Origin: Virgibacillus siamensis
Lineage (GTDB): Bacteria; Bacillota; Bacilli; Bacillales; Amphibacillaceae
Direction: 5' to 3'
Assembly (NCBI RefSeq): GCF_900162695.1
Contig: NZ_FUIH01000007.1
Location: forward strand, 2,542,001 to 2,606,000
Length of the DNA stretch: 64,000 nucleotides
Part shown: piece by piece, positions 53,478-60,917 of the stretch
How the letters are laid out: every line of letters starts with the position of its first letter
Position numbering within the stretch: position 1 is the first letter of the stretch
Translations under genes and position numbers: made by a program
The notes under the pieces: model-generated
The model's input: the letters and a program-made list of their open reading frames with translations, nothing else
The model's database searches: none
What the model was told of the DNA's origin: nothing

Positions 53478-54932
53478 TTACGCTTCCTTACTGCTATCTT
53501 CATAATCTACAGACGGGTCATTAACTCCTTTATAAAGAGAATAGTATGAAACAACTTCCTCATCCCTGGAGTGTTCCGTAAATAGACTGACAGCCACCAA
53601 AATTACAAATGATGCTATAAGTCCCGGAGCAATTTCATGAATTTCAAACGGGTTTCCGATTAAGCTCCATGTAAAGGAAACAATCATACTTCCTATAACA
53701 CTTGATATAACCCCTTTTTTTGTTGCTCTTTTCCAAAACATGGCCGCGAGAACAGGCATAACCAATGTTACAGCAGTGAACGATAGCGCAATCTTATAGA
53801 TAGCTATGATATCTGTAATGTATAATGCTATAAGTAATCCTAATATAGCCATTGCTGCAACAGAAAAACGTGCTGCCTTCAACACTTGAATATCTGATGC
53901 ATCGGGCGTAATCCAACCTTGATAGATGTCTTTTGCAATATTAATTGCACCACTCAACAGAAATGAGGTAGCACCTGTTAATAGTGCTGCTAAAAGGGAA
54001 ACTAAAAATAAACCGCCAATGGAAGAAGGGAAGACGCTCACCAAAAATTCAATATACACTAAGTCGGGGTCTGTAGTTGTCGGTAATAGTTGAAGAGCCA
54101 TAATCCCGATTAATATACCCAATAATCCAATTAAACCCGAGATAATGAAACCTATGTTAACCGACCATACACCTACCTTGACTGATTTTGCAGCAGTCAC
54201 CCGCTGCCACGTCGTTTGCCATACTATATAAAATGGCCCAAATACAAGAAACCAATTAAATAATTCTTTTCCTCCAATACTAAAAAAGTCAAACATATGT
54301 TCAGGCGTATTGTTTATTACAACATCAATACCACCTACATGATTTAATCCAAGGATAAACACTAAAATTACACCTGCAAGGATAACGACAGTCTGAATGG
54401 CATCCGTCCATGCCACACTAGGCATCCCACCAAGCAAAGTAAATGCGATTGCAACAAGAAAACCTAAAATAACACCCATGTCAACTGGAACATCCATGAT
54501 CGTTGAAAGGATTGAACTCATCCCGACTAACTGCATTCCAAAGGTTGGGGTCATATAAAGAAAGGCGATAATTAAAGCTGGAATAAGGGCTGATGCTTTT
54601 CCAAACCGCCTGACAAATAAATCGGGGATTGTATATAATTTTAGTTTTCGTATCGTTGGACCAATTATAGTTACTGCTAAAACTGTAAATAAAACATAAC
54701 TTATAACCGTTATAAAATAGGCAATCCCCATATCAAATCCTTTACCGGCACCACCGATAAGTGCTGCAGATCCCGTCACGGTTGCAATGACGGATCCGCA
54801 TATTGGAAAAAAACCCAAACTGAAATTAGCCATCACGTAATCATCTGCAGTCTCAATTTTTCGTGAATAAATAATACTGACCGTGAAAATAAGTACTAGG
54901 AAAGCAATGATCCAAATTAACCACCAGTTCAT
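53478..54932 (-). CDS. Sodium:solute symporter (SSS family)
   Basis: A 484-residue transporter with about thirteen helices. The pattern TGSAALIGGAGKGFDMGIAYF near residue 55 and SVAWTDAIQTVVILAGVILVFILG near 175 are typical of SSS members. Substrates in the family are amino acids, monocarboxylates, sugars or pantothenate; here one that yields a YtcJ substrate is likely. AGAGGTGA lies close to the ATG. It precedes the amidohydrolase gene by 33 bases. Confidence 0.92.
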   Translation of the reverse strand: MNWWLIWIIAFLVLIFTVSIIYSRKIETADDYVMANFSLGFFPICGSVIATVTGSAALIGGAGKGFDMGIAYFITVISYVLFTVLAVTIIGPTIRKLKLYTIPDLFVRRFGKASALIPALIIAFLYMTPTFGMQLVGMSSILSTIMDVPVDMGVILGFLVAIAFTLLGGMPSVAWTDAIQTVVILAGVILVFILGLNHVGGIDVVINNTPEHMFDFFSIGGKELFNWFLVFGPFYIVWQTTWQRVTAAKSVKVGVWSVNIGFIISGLIGLLGILIGIMALQLLPTTTDPDLVYIEFLVSVFPSSIGGLFLVSLLAALLTGATSFLLSGAINIAKDIYQGWITPDASDIQVLKAARFSVAAMAILGLLIALYITDIIAIYKIALSFTAVTLVMPVLAAMFWKRATKKGVISSVIGSMIVSFTWSLIGNPFEIHEIAPGLIASFVILVAVSLFTEHSRDEEVVSYYSLYKGVNDPSVDYEDSSKEA

Positions 54933-54990
54933 AATTTCACCTCTAATTTAGTTACAATTTTTTCCCCAATGAACTTGAAACAATAATAAC

Positions 54991-56313
54991 TCATATCGAC
55001 ATAGTTCCGTTCTTACCTTTCACCCCTGTTACCTGGTTCTGCTTGTTGTATATCCAACGGGCCGAAACAGCACTCACGATACCGGCAAATATTACATAAG
55101 CAACTAACAAGTATGGTGAACCTCCATTTAAAGCAATCAAGTATGTTGCAATCATAGGTGTAATCCCACTCGAGAAAATGCCGGAAAACTGATAAACGAA
55201 CGACATTCCCGTATACCTCACTCTTGGTTCAAATAACTCTGCAAATAACGCAGCCTCCGGACCATAAACTGCTGCATAAAAAATGCCGAATGGAATGATA
55301 ATAGACAACCAGATTAATAAAGTGTTCCCCCCGCTTACGGTCATGATCCAAAAAGCAGGCAATGCCGAAAAGCCTGTAATCAGACTTCCATACCAATAGG
55401 TCCGTGTCCTACCTACACGATCTGAAATATAGCCGAATATTGGAATGAAGAAACACATTACAAATGACGCTATCGATACACCAAGAAGGGCTACATCACG
55501 GGAAATATCGATGTTATTTACAAGGAATGTTATGGAAAACACACCCATAACATTGAAAAAAACTCCGTCAATATACCTTGCTCCCATACCTGCTAGAACA
55601 TTTCCGACATTTCCTTTCCACATGTCCTTAAAAGGAACACTTGATTCCGTATTTTGTTTTTTAACCTTTTGGAATTCGGGTGTTTCCGATACTTTCAACC
55701 GGATATATAAACCTAAAAACACCAATACAACACTGACGCCGAAAGCAATACGCCAACCCCAAACCATAAACTGACTATTTGTCAATATGGTTGAGATCAA
55801 GCCTACAATACCGGACGAAAGCAGCAGCCCTATCGATAAACCAATCTGAGGCAAACTGGCAAAAAATCCCCGCTTGGAAGGATGGGCAAATTCAAAGGTC
55901 ATCAACACGGCTCCTCCCCATTCTCCGCCAACTGCAAGTCCCTGCAGCATGCGTAAAACAAGAAGAATAATTGGTGCCCATATTCCGATTTGTTCATATG
56001 TCGGTAAAAAGGCAATCAATCCGGTGGCAATCCCCATAACGGTCAGGGTCAAAATCAACATACTTTTCCGGCCGATTTTATCACCAAAATGGCCGATAAT
56101 TATACCACCTAATGGCCGCATCACAAATCCAATGGCGAAAGTCGCAAAGGCAAGTATTGTTGAAATGACAGGATCACCGGACGGGAAATACAAATGATTA
56201 AGTACGATACCTGCTAATACGCCGTAAAGAAAAAAATCATACCATTCAATCGTTGCACCAATCATGCTGGAAGCCACAACACGCCTAATCATCTTGCTAT
56301 CGGGAGTACTCAC
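54991..56313 (-). CDS. MFS transporter, metabolite:H+ symporter (MHS) type
   Basis: A 440-residue carrier with twelve helices. The MHS block IGATIEWYDFFLYGVLAGIV is at the start, GHFGDKIGRKSMLILTLTVMG and LQGLAVGGEWGGAVLMTFE follow. Known members carry citrate, shikimate, alpha-ketoglutarate, proline/betaine and organic sulfonates or acids. It uses a GTG start with AGAGGTG eight bases upstream. A cre box lies about 70 bases before it. It could serve either the amidohydrolase pathway or the sulfonate genes upstream. Confidence 0.92.
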   Translation of the reverse strand: MSTPDSKMIRRVVASSMIGATIEWYDFFLYGVLAGIVLNHLYFPSGDPVISTILAFATFAIGFVMRPLGGIIIGHFGDKIGRKSMLILTLTVMGIATGLIAFLPTYEQIGIWAPIILLVLRMLQGLAVGGEWGGAVLMTFEFAHPSKRGFFASLPQIGLSIGLLLSSGIVGLISTILTNSQFMVWGWRIAFGVSVVLVFLGLYIRLKVSETPEFQKVKKQNTESSVPFKDMWKGNVGNVLAGMGARYIDGVFFNVMGVFSITFLVNNIDISRDVALLGVSIASFVMCFFIPIFGYISDRVGRTRTYWYGSLITGFSALPAFWIMTVSGGNTLLIWLSIIIPFGIFYAAVYGPEAALFAELFEPRVRYTGMSFVYQFSGIFSSGITPMIATYLIALNGGSPYLLVAYVIFAGIVSAVSARWIYNKQNQVTGVKGKNGTMSI

Positions 56314-56381
56314 AAATCGTTCACCTCTCTCCTTTTATTTCGAAAAAGATATGATTCCATAGAAAACAAATATTCAGTAAA

Positions 56382-56397
56382 CAGAAAACGCTTTCAA
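56382..56397 (-). promoter_or_regulatory. cre box (CcpA site) upstream of the MFS gene
   Basis: On the minus strand TTGAAAGCGTTTTCTG matches WTGNAANCGNWNNCWW except for the last base. It lies 69 bases before the GTG start and between it and the dispersed element. Confidence 0.65.
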
Positions 56398-56413
56398 TTT
56401 ATTAAAAATAGTT

Positions 56414-56733
56414 GAGGATGGGACATATTAAAAACGCGTAATTCAAAAGACGAACAATTATGAATTTAGCGTAGGAAATATACGCAGACTCCTGCGGGAG
56501 GAAAGGCCTAGGTGAGACTCCGAAGTGCGACAAGCGGTACTTCCACCGAATATGCTTCGAGTTGCGAGGAGTGCTGCTTCCCTGAAATCACTTGCAACAC
56601 GACGAGCACCAAGCACAAGGAGGCTCAACAGCCGCCCGCGGAAAGCGAAGTATATTTCCGGAGCGGTTATACGCTCCATTTTCTAATTAGTTGTTCGGAT
56701 ATTCTTTGGATAAAACACATTTGTCCCAACCTC
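56414..56733 (+). repeat. Dispersed inverted-end element, copy 3 (long form)
   Basis: A 320-bp copy with ends GAGGATGGGACA and TGTCCCAACCTC. It agrees with copy 2 (GCAGACTCCTGCGGGAGGAA, GGCCTAGGTGAGACTCCGAA, GTATATTTCCGGAGCGGTTA), but has about 80 extra bases between GAAGTGC and AGCACAAGG, containing ACTTCCACCGAATATGCTTC. A 73-codon minus-strand frame within it (56458-56679) is not regarded as a gene. It lies eight bases after the Xsc stop. Confidence 0.85.
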
Positions 56734-56740
56734 TATTATT

Positions 56741-58516
56741 TTATTTACCCCAAACGTCATAATCAAGATGTTTATATTTATCCAGCATACGTGTCGGCAT
56801 TTTTAATGCATCTTTCCGGAATGGCGGCGCAAGTTGGGTACCGTCCACATAAATATTTAATACAGCAGGTTTCCGCTTCTGCAATGCCTCCTCAATTGCA
56901 GGTGCGATGTCCTCCGGTTTATCAATCGTAAAGCCTAATGTGCCCATCGATTGTGCCACTTCAGCAAACTCAGGTCCTTTAATATCAGATCCAACATAAC
57001 GATCATCATAGTAATCCACCTGGTTTTTCTTTTCGGCTGCCCATGCTTGGTTGTTGAATACACATGCCACTACCGGAATATTTTGCTCCACTGCCGTACT
57101 AACCTCATGCAGACTCATTCCCCATGCACCATCCCCGATAATCGCAAAAACTGGGGCATCCGGGTCAGCAAGTTGTGCACCCAATGCCGCAGGATAAGCA
57201 AATCCGGTATTCCCAAATGTCAGTGCTGCTATATGACGGCGTGTCTGCGTAAATTTTAAGTATGCATTCGCCGTGGACGAAACATTACCAATATCCGACG
57301 AAACGATTGCATTCTCAGGTAATGCTTTGGTCATTTCCAGCAGTGCACGACGTGGATTAATAGGATTTCCGTCTTCCATCGCCAGCTCCACCAGTTCTTT
57401 ATCCCAATCCTCTTTACGCTGCCTTATCTTCTGCATTTTCGCATCATCTTTTTCAGGTGAAGGAAGCGCCGATTGCAGCCTATGATAAATTTCATCACTA
57501 GCAGACTTGGCATCACCGATGATCCCTACTTCTACAGGATGTGTACGCCCAATTTGTCGCGGGTTGATATCGATTTGAATGATTTTGGCATCTTTCGGAA
57601 AATAATCAATATCATAGCAAGGTAATGTACCAAATTGCGATAATCTGGTGCCAATGGCGAGCACAACATCGGCTTCCTGTAATGAATACATGGCAGATTT
57701 TGCCCCCATATAGCCGATGGGGCCTACCGCAAGTGGATGATCTGCCGGAAACGCATCATTATGCATATAAGCACATGCAGCTGGTGCCGATAAATGCTCC
57801 GCTATTTTTACTACGGAATCCACACCGTTTGCATCAACGGAACCCCGACCGGAAATGATAACCGGATTGTTCGCGTCTTTCAGTAATTCAACCGCTTTTT
57901 CAATGGAATCAGGGTCACCGCTTCCACGTTTATCCGCACGATATTGTTCAGGCTGCAAGATATAGTCTTCCATTTCACCGTAAAAAAGATCACGCGGGAT
58001 ATCGTACAGTACCGGTCCCCGTTCAGCATAGGCAATCCGAAATGCAGTGCGCAGGCAATCTGCCACCCGGTTTTTGTTTGTTACCCGGACTGTTTCTTTC
58101 GTAATATCTTCAAAAACAGATACCTGATTAGCCTCCTGAAAGCCGTCCAGACCAACGGAAGCAGTTCCGGCAGATGGCGAAATAACGACCATCGGGCTAT
58201 GTGCCTGGTTGGCTGCAGCAACCGATGTGACCATATTGGTTATCCCAGGACCGTTTTGGCCAACGATTACACCTGCTGTACCGGAAACGCGCTCATATGC
58301 ATCTGCCATATGACCGGCACTCTGTTCGTGACGCACTGGAACGAACCGTATTCCCGCTGTTGGAAACAAGTCCAACATATCCATAAAAGCTGATCCAACA
58401 ATTCCGTAAACTTCTTTCACATTTTCTGCCACAAGCGTCTCAACAATTGCTTCACTTGGTGTCATCTTCTGCTTCTTCTGTACTGCACGTTTGACATCTT
58501 CTTTTGGCTTTACCAT
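56741..58516 (-). CDS. xsc: Sulfoacetaldehyde acetyltransferase (Xsc)
   Basis: A 591-residue thiamine-diphosphate enzyme that converts sulfoacetaldehyde and phosphate into acetyl phosphate and sulfite, the key desulfonation step of taurine, isethionate and related C2-sulfonate breakdown. Family-specific blocks are YMHNDAFPADHPLAVGPIGY, LAIGTRLSQFGTLPCYDIDY and the end PFRKDALKMP. The TPP half has GDGAWGMSLHE and NNQAWAAEKKNQVDYYDDRY; the activating Glu is E64 in RHEQSAGH. These differ clearly from acetolactate synthase. GGAGG lies nine bases before the ATG. It follows the iron-type dehydrogenase gene by 21 bases, forming an operon. No phosphate acetyltransferase or sulfite exporter is seen in the window. 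Confidence 0.93.
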   Translation of the reverse strand: MVKPKEDVKRAVQKKQKMTPSEAIVETLVAENVKEVYGIVGSAFMDMLDLFPTAGIRFVPVRHEQSAGHMADAYERVSGTAGVIVGQNGPGITNMVTSVAAANQAHSPMVVISPSAGTASVGLDGFQEANQVSVFEDITKETVRVTNKNRVADCLRTAFRIAYAERGPVLYDIPRDLFYGEMEDYILQPEQYRADKRGSGDPDSIEKAVELLKDANNPVIISGRGSVDANGVDSVVKIAEHLSAPAACAYMHNDAFPADHPLAVGPIGYMGAKSAMYSLQEADVVLAIGTRLSQFGTLPCYDIDYFPKDAKIIQIDINPRQIGRTHPVEVGIIGDAKSASDEIYHRLQSALPSPEKDDAKMQKIRQRKEDWDKELVELAMEDGNPINPRRALLEMTKALPENAIVSSDIGNVSSTANAYLKFTQTRRHIAALTFGNTGFAYPAALGAQLADPDAPVFAIIGDGAWGMSLHEVSTAVEQNIPVVACVFNNQAWAAEKKNQVDYYDDRYVGSDIKGPEFAEVAQSMGTLGFTIDKPEDIAPAIEEALQKRKPAVLNIYVDGTQLAPPFRKDALKMPTRMLDKYKHLDYDVWGK

Positions 58517-58537
58517 AAATAAATTCCTCCTTTAGAT

Positions 58538-59722
58538 TTAATGAACAACTTTTTCTCCAAACTTTTTTATAAGTGATTCATAGATATTCTCAATGTCCTG
58601 CTGTTTTGGTATTCTTCTGTTGGTTTGAATCCCATTCCCCGCTAATACATCCTCTATAAGCAAAGGCATGTCTTTCTTCAATGCAGCGGTATCTTTAATA
58701 TACGTCTCACCCGCCTCCCAAATCTTAAAGTGCTGATTATAATCTTCTATTAAGTCCACTGCAGAAACAGCAGTATATCTTGAGTCAGAATGTTTTTTTG
58801 CTCCTAGTGCGACAGCAATATCAGCATACCGATCCACAGCACTTTCCAAGCCGAACCTTATTACAAAAGGCAGCAAAAGAGCGATGCTCAGTCCATGCGG
58901 GATATGAAAACGTGCACCCAAAGGCCGTGCAGCAGCATGAACCAGATTTGTCGATGAATTCGAAAATGCGATTCCTGCATAGCAGCTTGCCAAAAGCATA
59001 TTTTCTCTTTCTTTAATATCTGAACCATCCTTATATACTAATGGAAGTGACTTTCCTATCATTTCTATTGCCGTTAAAGCATATAGATCTGTCATCTTGG
59101 ATGCTTGATTCGAAACATAGGCTTCGATAGCATGCGTTAATGCATCCATTCCTGTGAATGCAGTAAAATTTTTCGGTAAACTGACCGTTAAATCGGGATC
59201 CAAAATAGCAGCATCCGGAATCAAATTGTGGTGACCGGGGTTCATTTTAAAATCAGTTTTTGTATCTGTTACAACCATTATTTTCGTTGCTTCCGATCCA
59301 GTTCCAGCAGTTGTTGGGAGCGCTATCAATGGAAGACGCTTTAAACGTGGAAAGCTTGTTATCTCGCTCCATGCTATTTCAGGATTCAGCCCAAACAATG
59401 AAACCGCTTTAGAAATATCGATGGCACTTCCACCACCAACTGCAATCACACAATCAGCATTAAAATCTGTCAAAACCTCTAAAGCTTCATGAACATGATC
59501 TGTTGTAGGTTCTCCGGCATAGTCGGAGAACACTGCAAAATCAATCTCTTCCTGCCTTAAAGCATCACCCACCTTTTCATTGATATGTAATGGGGGTTTT
59601 GTCAAAAATGAATCCATAACTACCAGTACTCGAGATGCACCATTTGATTTTACGGCATCCCCAATATTTTTTAGTGCCCCGCTGCCTATCTTTATTTGAT
59701 GGGGTAATGATAAAGTTGACAT
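58538..59722 (-). CDS. Iron-containing alcohol dehydrogenase, likely acting on isethionate/sulfoacetaldehyde
   Basis: A 394-residue group III dehydrogenase. The dinucleotide site is VGGGSAIDISK (95-105), PTTAGTGSEAT follows, and the metal ligands D193, H197 (FTGMDALTHAIEA), H262 and H276 (FHIPHG) are all present. As the only other enzyme gene with xsc it probably interconverts isethionate and sulfoacetaldehyde with NAD(H). Iron-type dehydrogenases with this activity (TauF and SarD, from fermenting bacteria) are known. The substrate is inference. GGAGGT lies five bases before the ATG. A strong promoter and two operator candidates precede it. Confidence 0.85.
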   Translation of the reverse strand: MSTLSLPHQIKIGSGALKNIGDAVKSNGASRVLVVMDSFLTKPPLHINEKVGDALRQEEIDFAVFSDYAGEPTTDHVHEALEVLTDFNADCVIAVGGGSAIDISKAVSLFGLNPEIAWSEITSFPRLKRLPLIALPTTAGTGSEATKIMVVTDTKTDFKMNPGHHNLIPDAAILDPDLTVSLPKNFTAFTGMDALTHAIEAYVSNQASKMTDLYALTAIEMIGKSLPLVYKDGSDIKERENMLLASCYAGIAFSNSSTNLVHAAARPLGARFHIPHGLSIALLLPFVIRFGLESAVDRYADIAVALGAKKHSDSRYTAVSAVDLIEDYNQHFKIWEAGETYIKDTAALKKDMPLLIEDVLAGNGIQTNRRIPKQQDIENIYESLIKKFGEKVVH

Positions 59723-59760
59723 TTCGTACCTCCTCGAAAGAAATTTGAACTCATCACCAC

Positions 59761-59772
59761 TTGTTACTACCA
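59761..59772. promoter_or_regulatory. Candidate GntR operator downstream of the Fe-ADH promoter
   Basis: TTGTTACTACCA is a near-repeat of the palindrome at 51435-51446. It lies 15 bases downstream of the -10 box, around the expected transcript start, where a repressor would block transcription. Confidence 0.4.
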
Positions 59773-59787
59773 GTTTAATTTAAATAC

Positions 59788-59817
59788 ATTATAAACATTC
59801 AGATAATTAACTGTCAA
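59788..59817 (-). promoter_or_regulatory. Sigma-A promoter of the Fe-ADH/xsc operon
   Basis: On the minus strand TTGACA and TATAAT are both perfect, separated by 18 bases, about 66 bases before the dehydrogenase ATG. With elements this strong, control by a repressor is expected. Confidence 0.85.
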
Positions 59818-59851
59818 TCAATTTAAATACTTTTTAATACTTAAATTGATT
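59816..59851. repeat. AT-rich inverted repeat overlapping the -35 region
   Basis: AATCAATTTAA and TTAAATTGATT are perfect 11-base arms separated by 14 bases, directly upstream of the consensus promoter. A binding site for the neighbouring GntR protein or another dimeric regulator is possible. Confidence 0.5.
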
Positions 59852-59861
59852 AGACACAAGC

Positions 59862-59893
59862 AAACTCCCCACCTGTTACCAGATGAGGAGTTT
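59862..59893. terminator. Terminator of the GntR gene
   Basis: On the minus strand AAACTCCTCATCTG pairs with CAGGTGGGGAGTTT throughout, including G-U pairs, with GTAA as the loop, 25 bases after the GntR stop. The T run is short, GTTTGCTT; the other strand has TTTTATAAAAA. Confidence 0.6.
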
Positions 59894-59917
59894 TATAAAA
59901 ATTTCTAACCTATTAAC

Positions 59918-60640
59918 TTACCTGCCCCTTTGAATTAATTCAATATTAAATGCATACATGTCCGATCTAAAAACGCTTTGCAAGAGTTCCACTGGCCGAT
60001 CATTTGGGTCCCTAATCAACCGTTTACTTAATAACACACTTTCTGATGGATCAATACCCAAGTGCTCAGCGTCCTTCCCCGTTAACTTTCCACTCTTAAT
60101 CATCTGTTGCGCTCTCCAAAGTTTAATTCCCAATGAAAACTGCAGCAAATCATATAAAACAGCTGAATTTAAATCAAACTCCTTCAGTTTATTACCGATT
60201 TCGATAGGATAATAGTGCTTCTCTATCGCAATTGGAACATCATCTGCAAATCGCAATCGCTCAATAGTGTAATATTCATCGGTATCAAGCTTACTTTTTA
60301 TCGTTTCCGAAGACGATAAGATTCCCTGGCGAAGCAGACGGGTACCTGGTTCCATATTCATGCTCTTAATCGTCTCCGTAAAACTTCTGAACGAACCTAG
60401 CCAATCTTGTACAGGGATATCCGATGTAAATGTCCCTTTACCATGACTTTTCACTAAAATTCCTTCGTTAACCAAGTCAGCTAAAGCCATACGAATCGTG
60501 GTACGACTAACAGAATAAGCTTCCATCAATTCCCTTTCACTCGGAATTTTCCCTTTTAAATTTCCCTTTAACACTTCATTCCGTAGAAGATCCTCTAATT
60601 GTTTGTGCAGCGGCTCAGAACTTTCAAAGTCTATCGTCAT
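59918..60640 (-). CDS. GntR-family regulator, HutC/UTRA type
   Basis: A 240-residue repressor with a winged helix (KIPSERELMEAYSVSRTTIRMALADLVNEGILVK) and a UTRA domain (RLRFADDVPIAIEKHYYPIEIG, SEVLLSKRLIRDPNDRPVELL-like). It is related to, but clearly different from, the GntR at 45.1 kb. AAGGAGT lies six bases before the ATG. Located just upstream of the dehydrogenase/xsc operon with its own terminator, it is the likely local regulator. Confidence 0.9.
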   Translation of the reverse strand: MTIDFESSEPLHKQLEDLLRNEVLKGNLKGKIPSERELMEAYSVSRTTIRMALADLVNEGILVKSHGKGTFTSDIPVQDWLGSFRSFTETIKSMNMEPGTRLLRQGILSSSETIKSKLDTDEYYTIERLRFADDVPIAIEKHYYPIEIGNKLKEFDLNSAVLYDLLQFSLGIKLWRAQQMIKSGKLTGKDAEHLGIDPSESVLLSKRLIRDPNDRPVELLQSVFRSDMYAFNIELIQRGR

Positions 60641-60917
60641 TAGTTTACTCCTTGAACATTAGAATGTAAGTCGGTAACTTAGCCATAAATACAAAATAAT
60701 CTTATGTTTTATTATATTGGTACATGTAAGCATATTCAACTATAGTGTAGTTCCCCTGTACCAGGGTAAATGTTGCTCTCTCTAATTAACATGCACTACT
60801 TTTCATTCTATATTTTGCATTATATAACCACTTACAAATCACCCCGATTGCAAACTTAACTGTGAAAAAAGCAGACAAGGTTTACTCGTCTGCTTTTTTA
60901 TTATCTTTTGACACGTA
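60641..60917. other. Intergenic region with GntR-upstream palindrome
   Basis: 277 bases between the xylB terminator and the GntR gene. CCCTGTACCAGGG at 60753-60765 (arms CCCTG/CAGGG with three bases between) and TTGGTACATGTAAG nearby could be autoregulatory sites. No gene is seen. Confidence 0.4.
60865..60899 (-). terminator. Terminator of the xylA-xylB operon
   Basis: AAAAAAGCAGAC and GTCTGCTTTTTT form a 12-bp stem with an 11-base loop, ending in a T run, 19 bases after the xylB stop codon. Confidence 0.9.

Noticed and set aside
56741..58516. Annotation as acetolactate synthase large subunit
   Set aside because: The sequence blocks are those of Xsc, and no small subunit or ilv gene is nearby.
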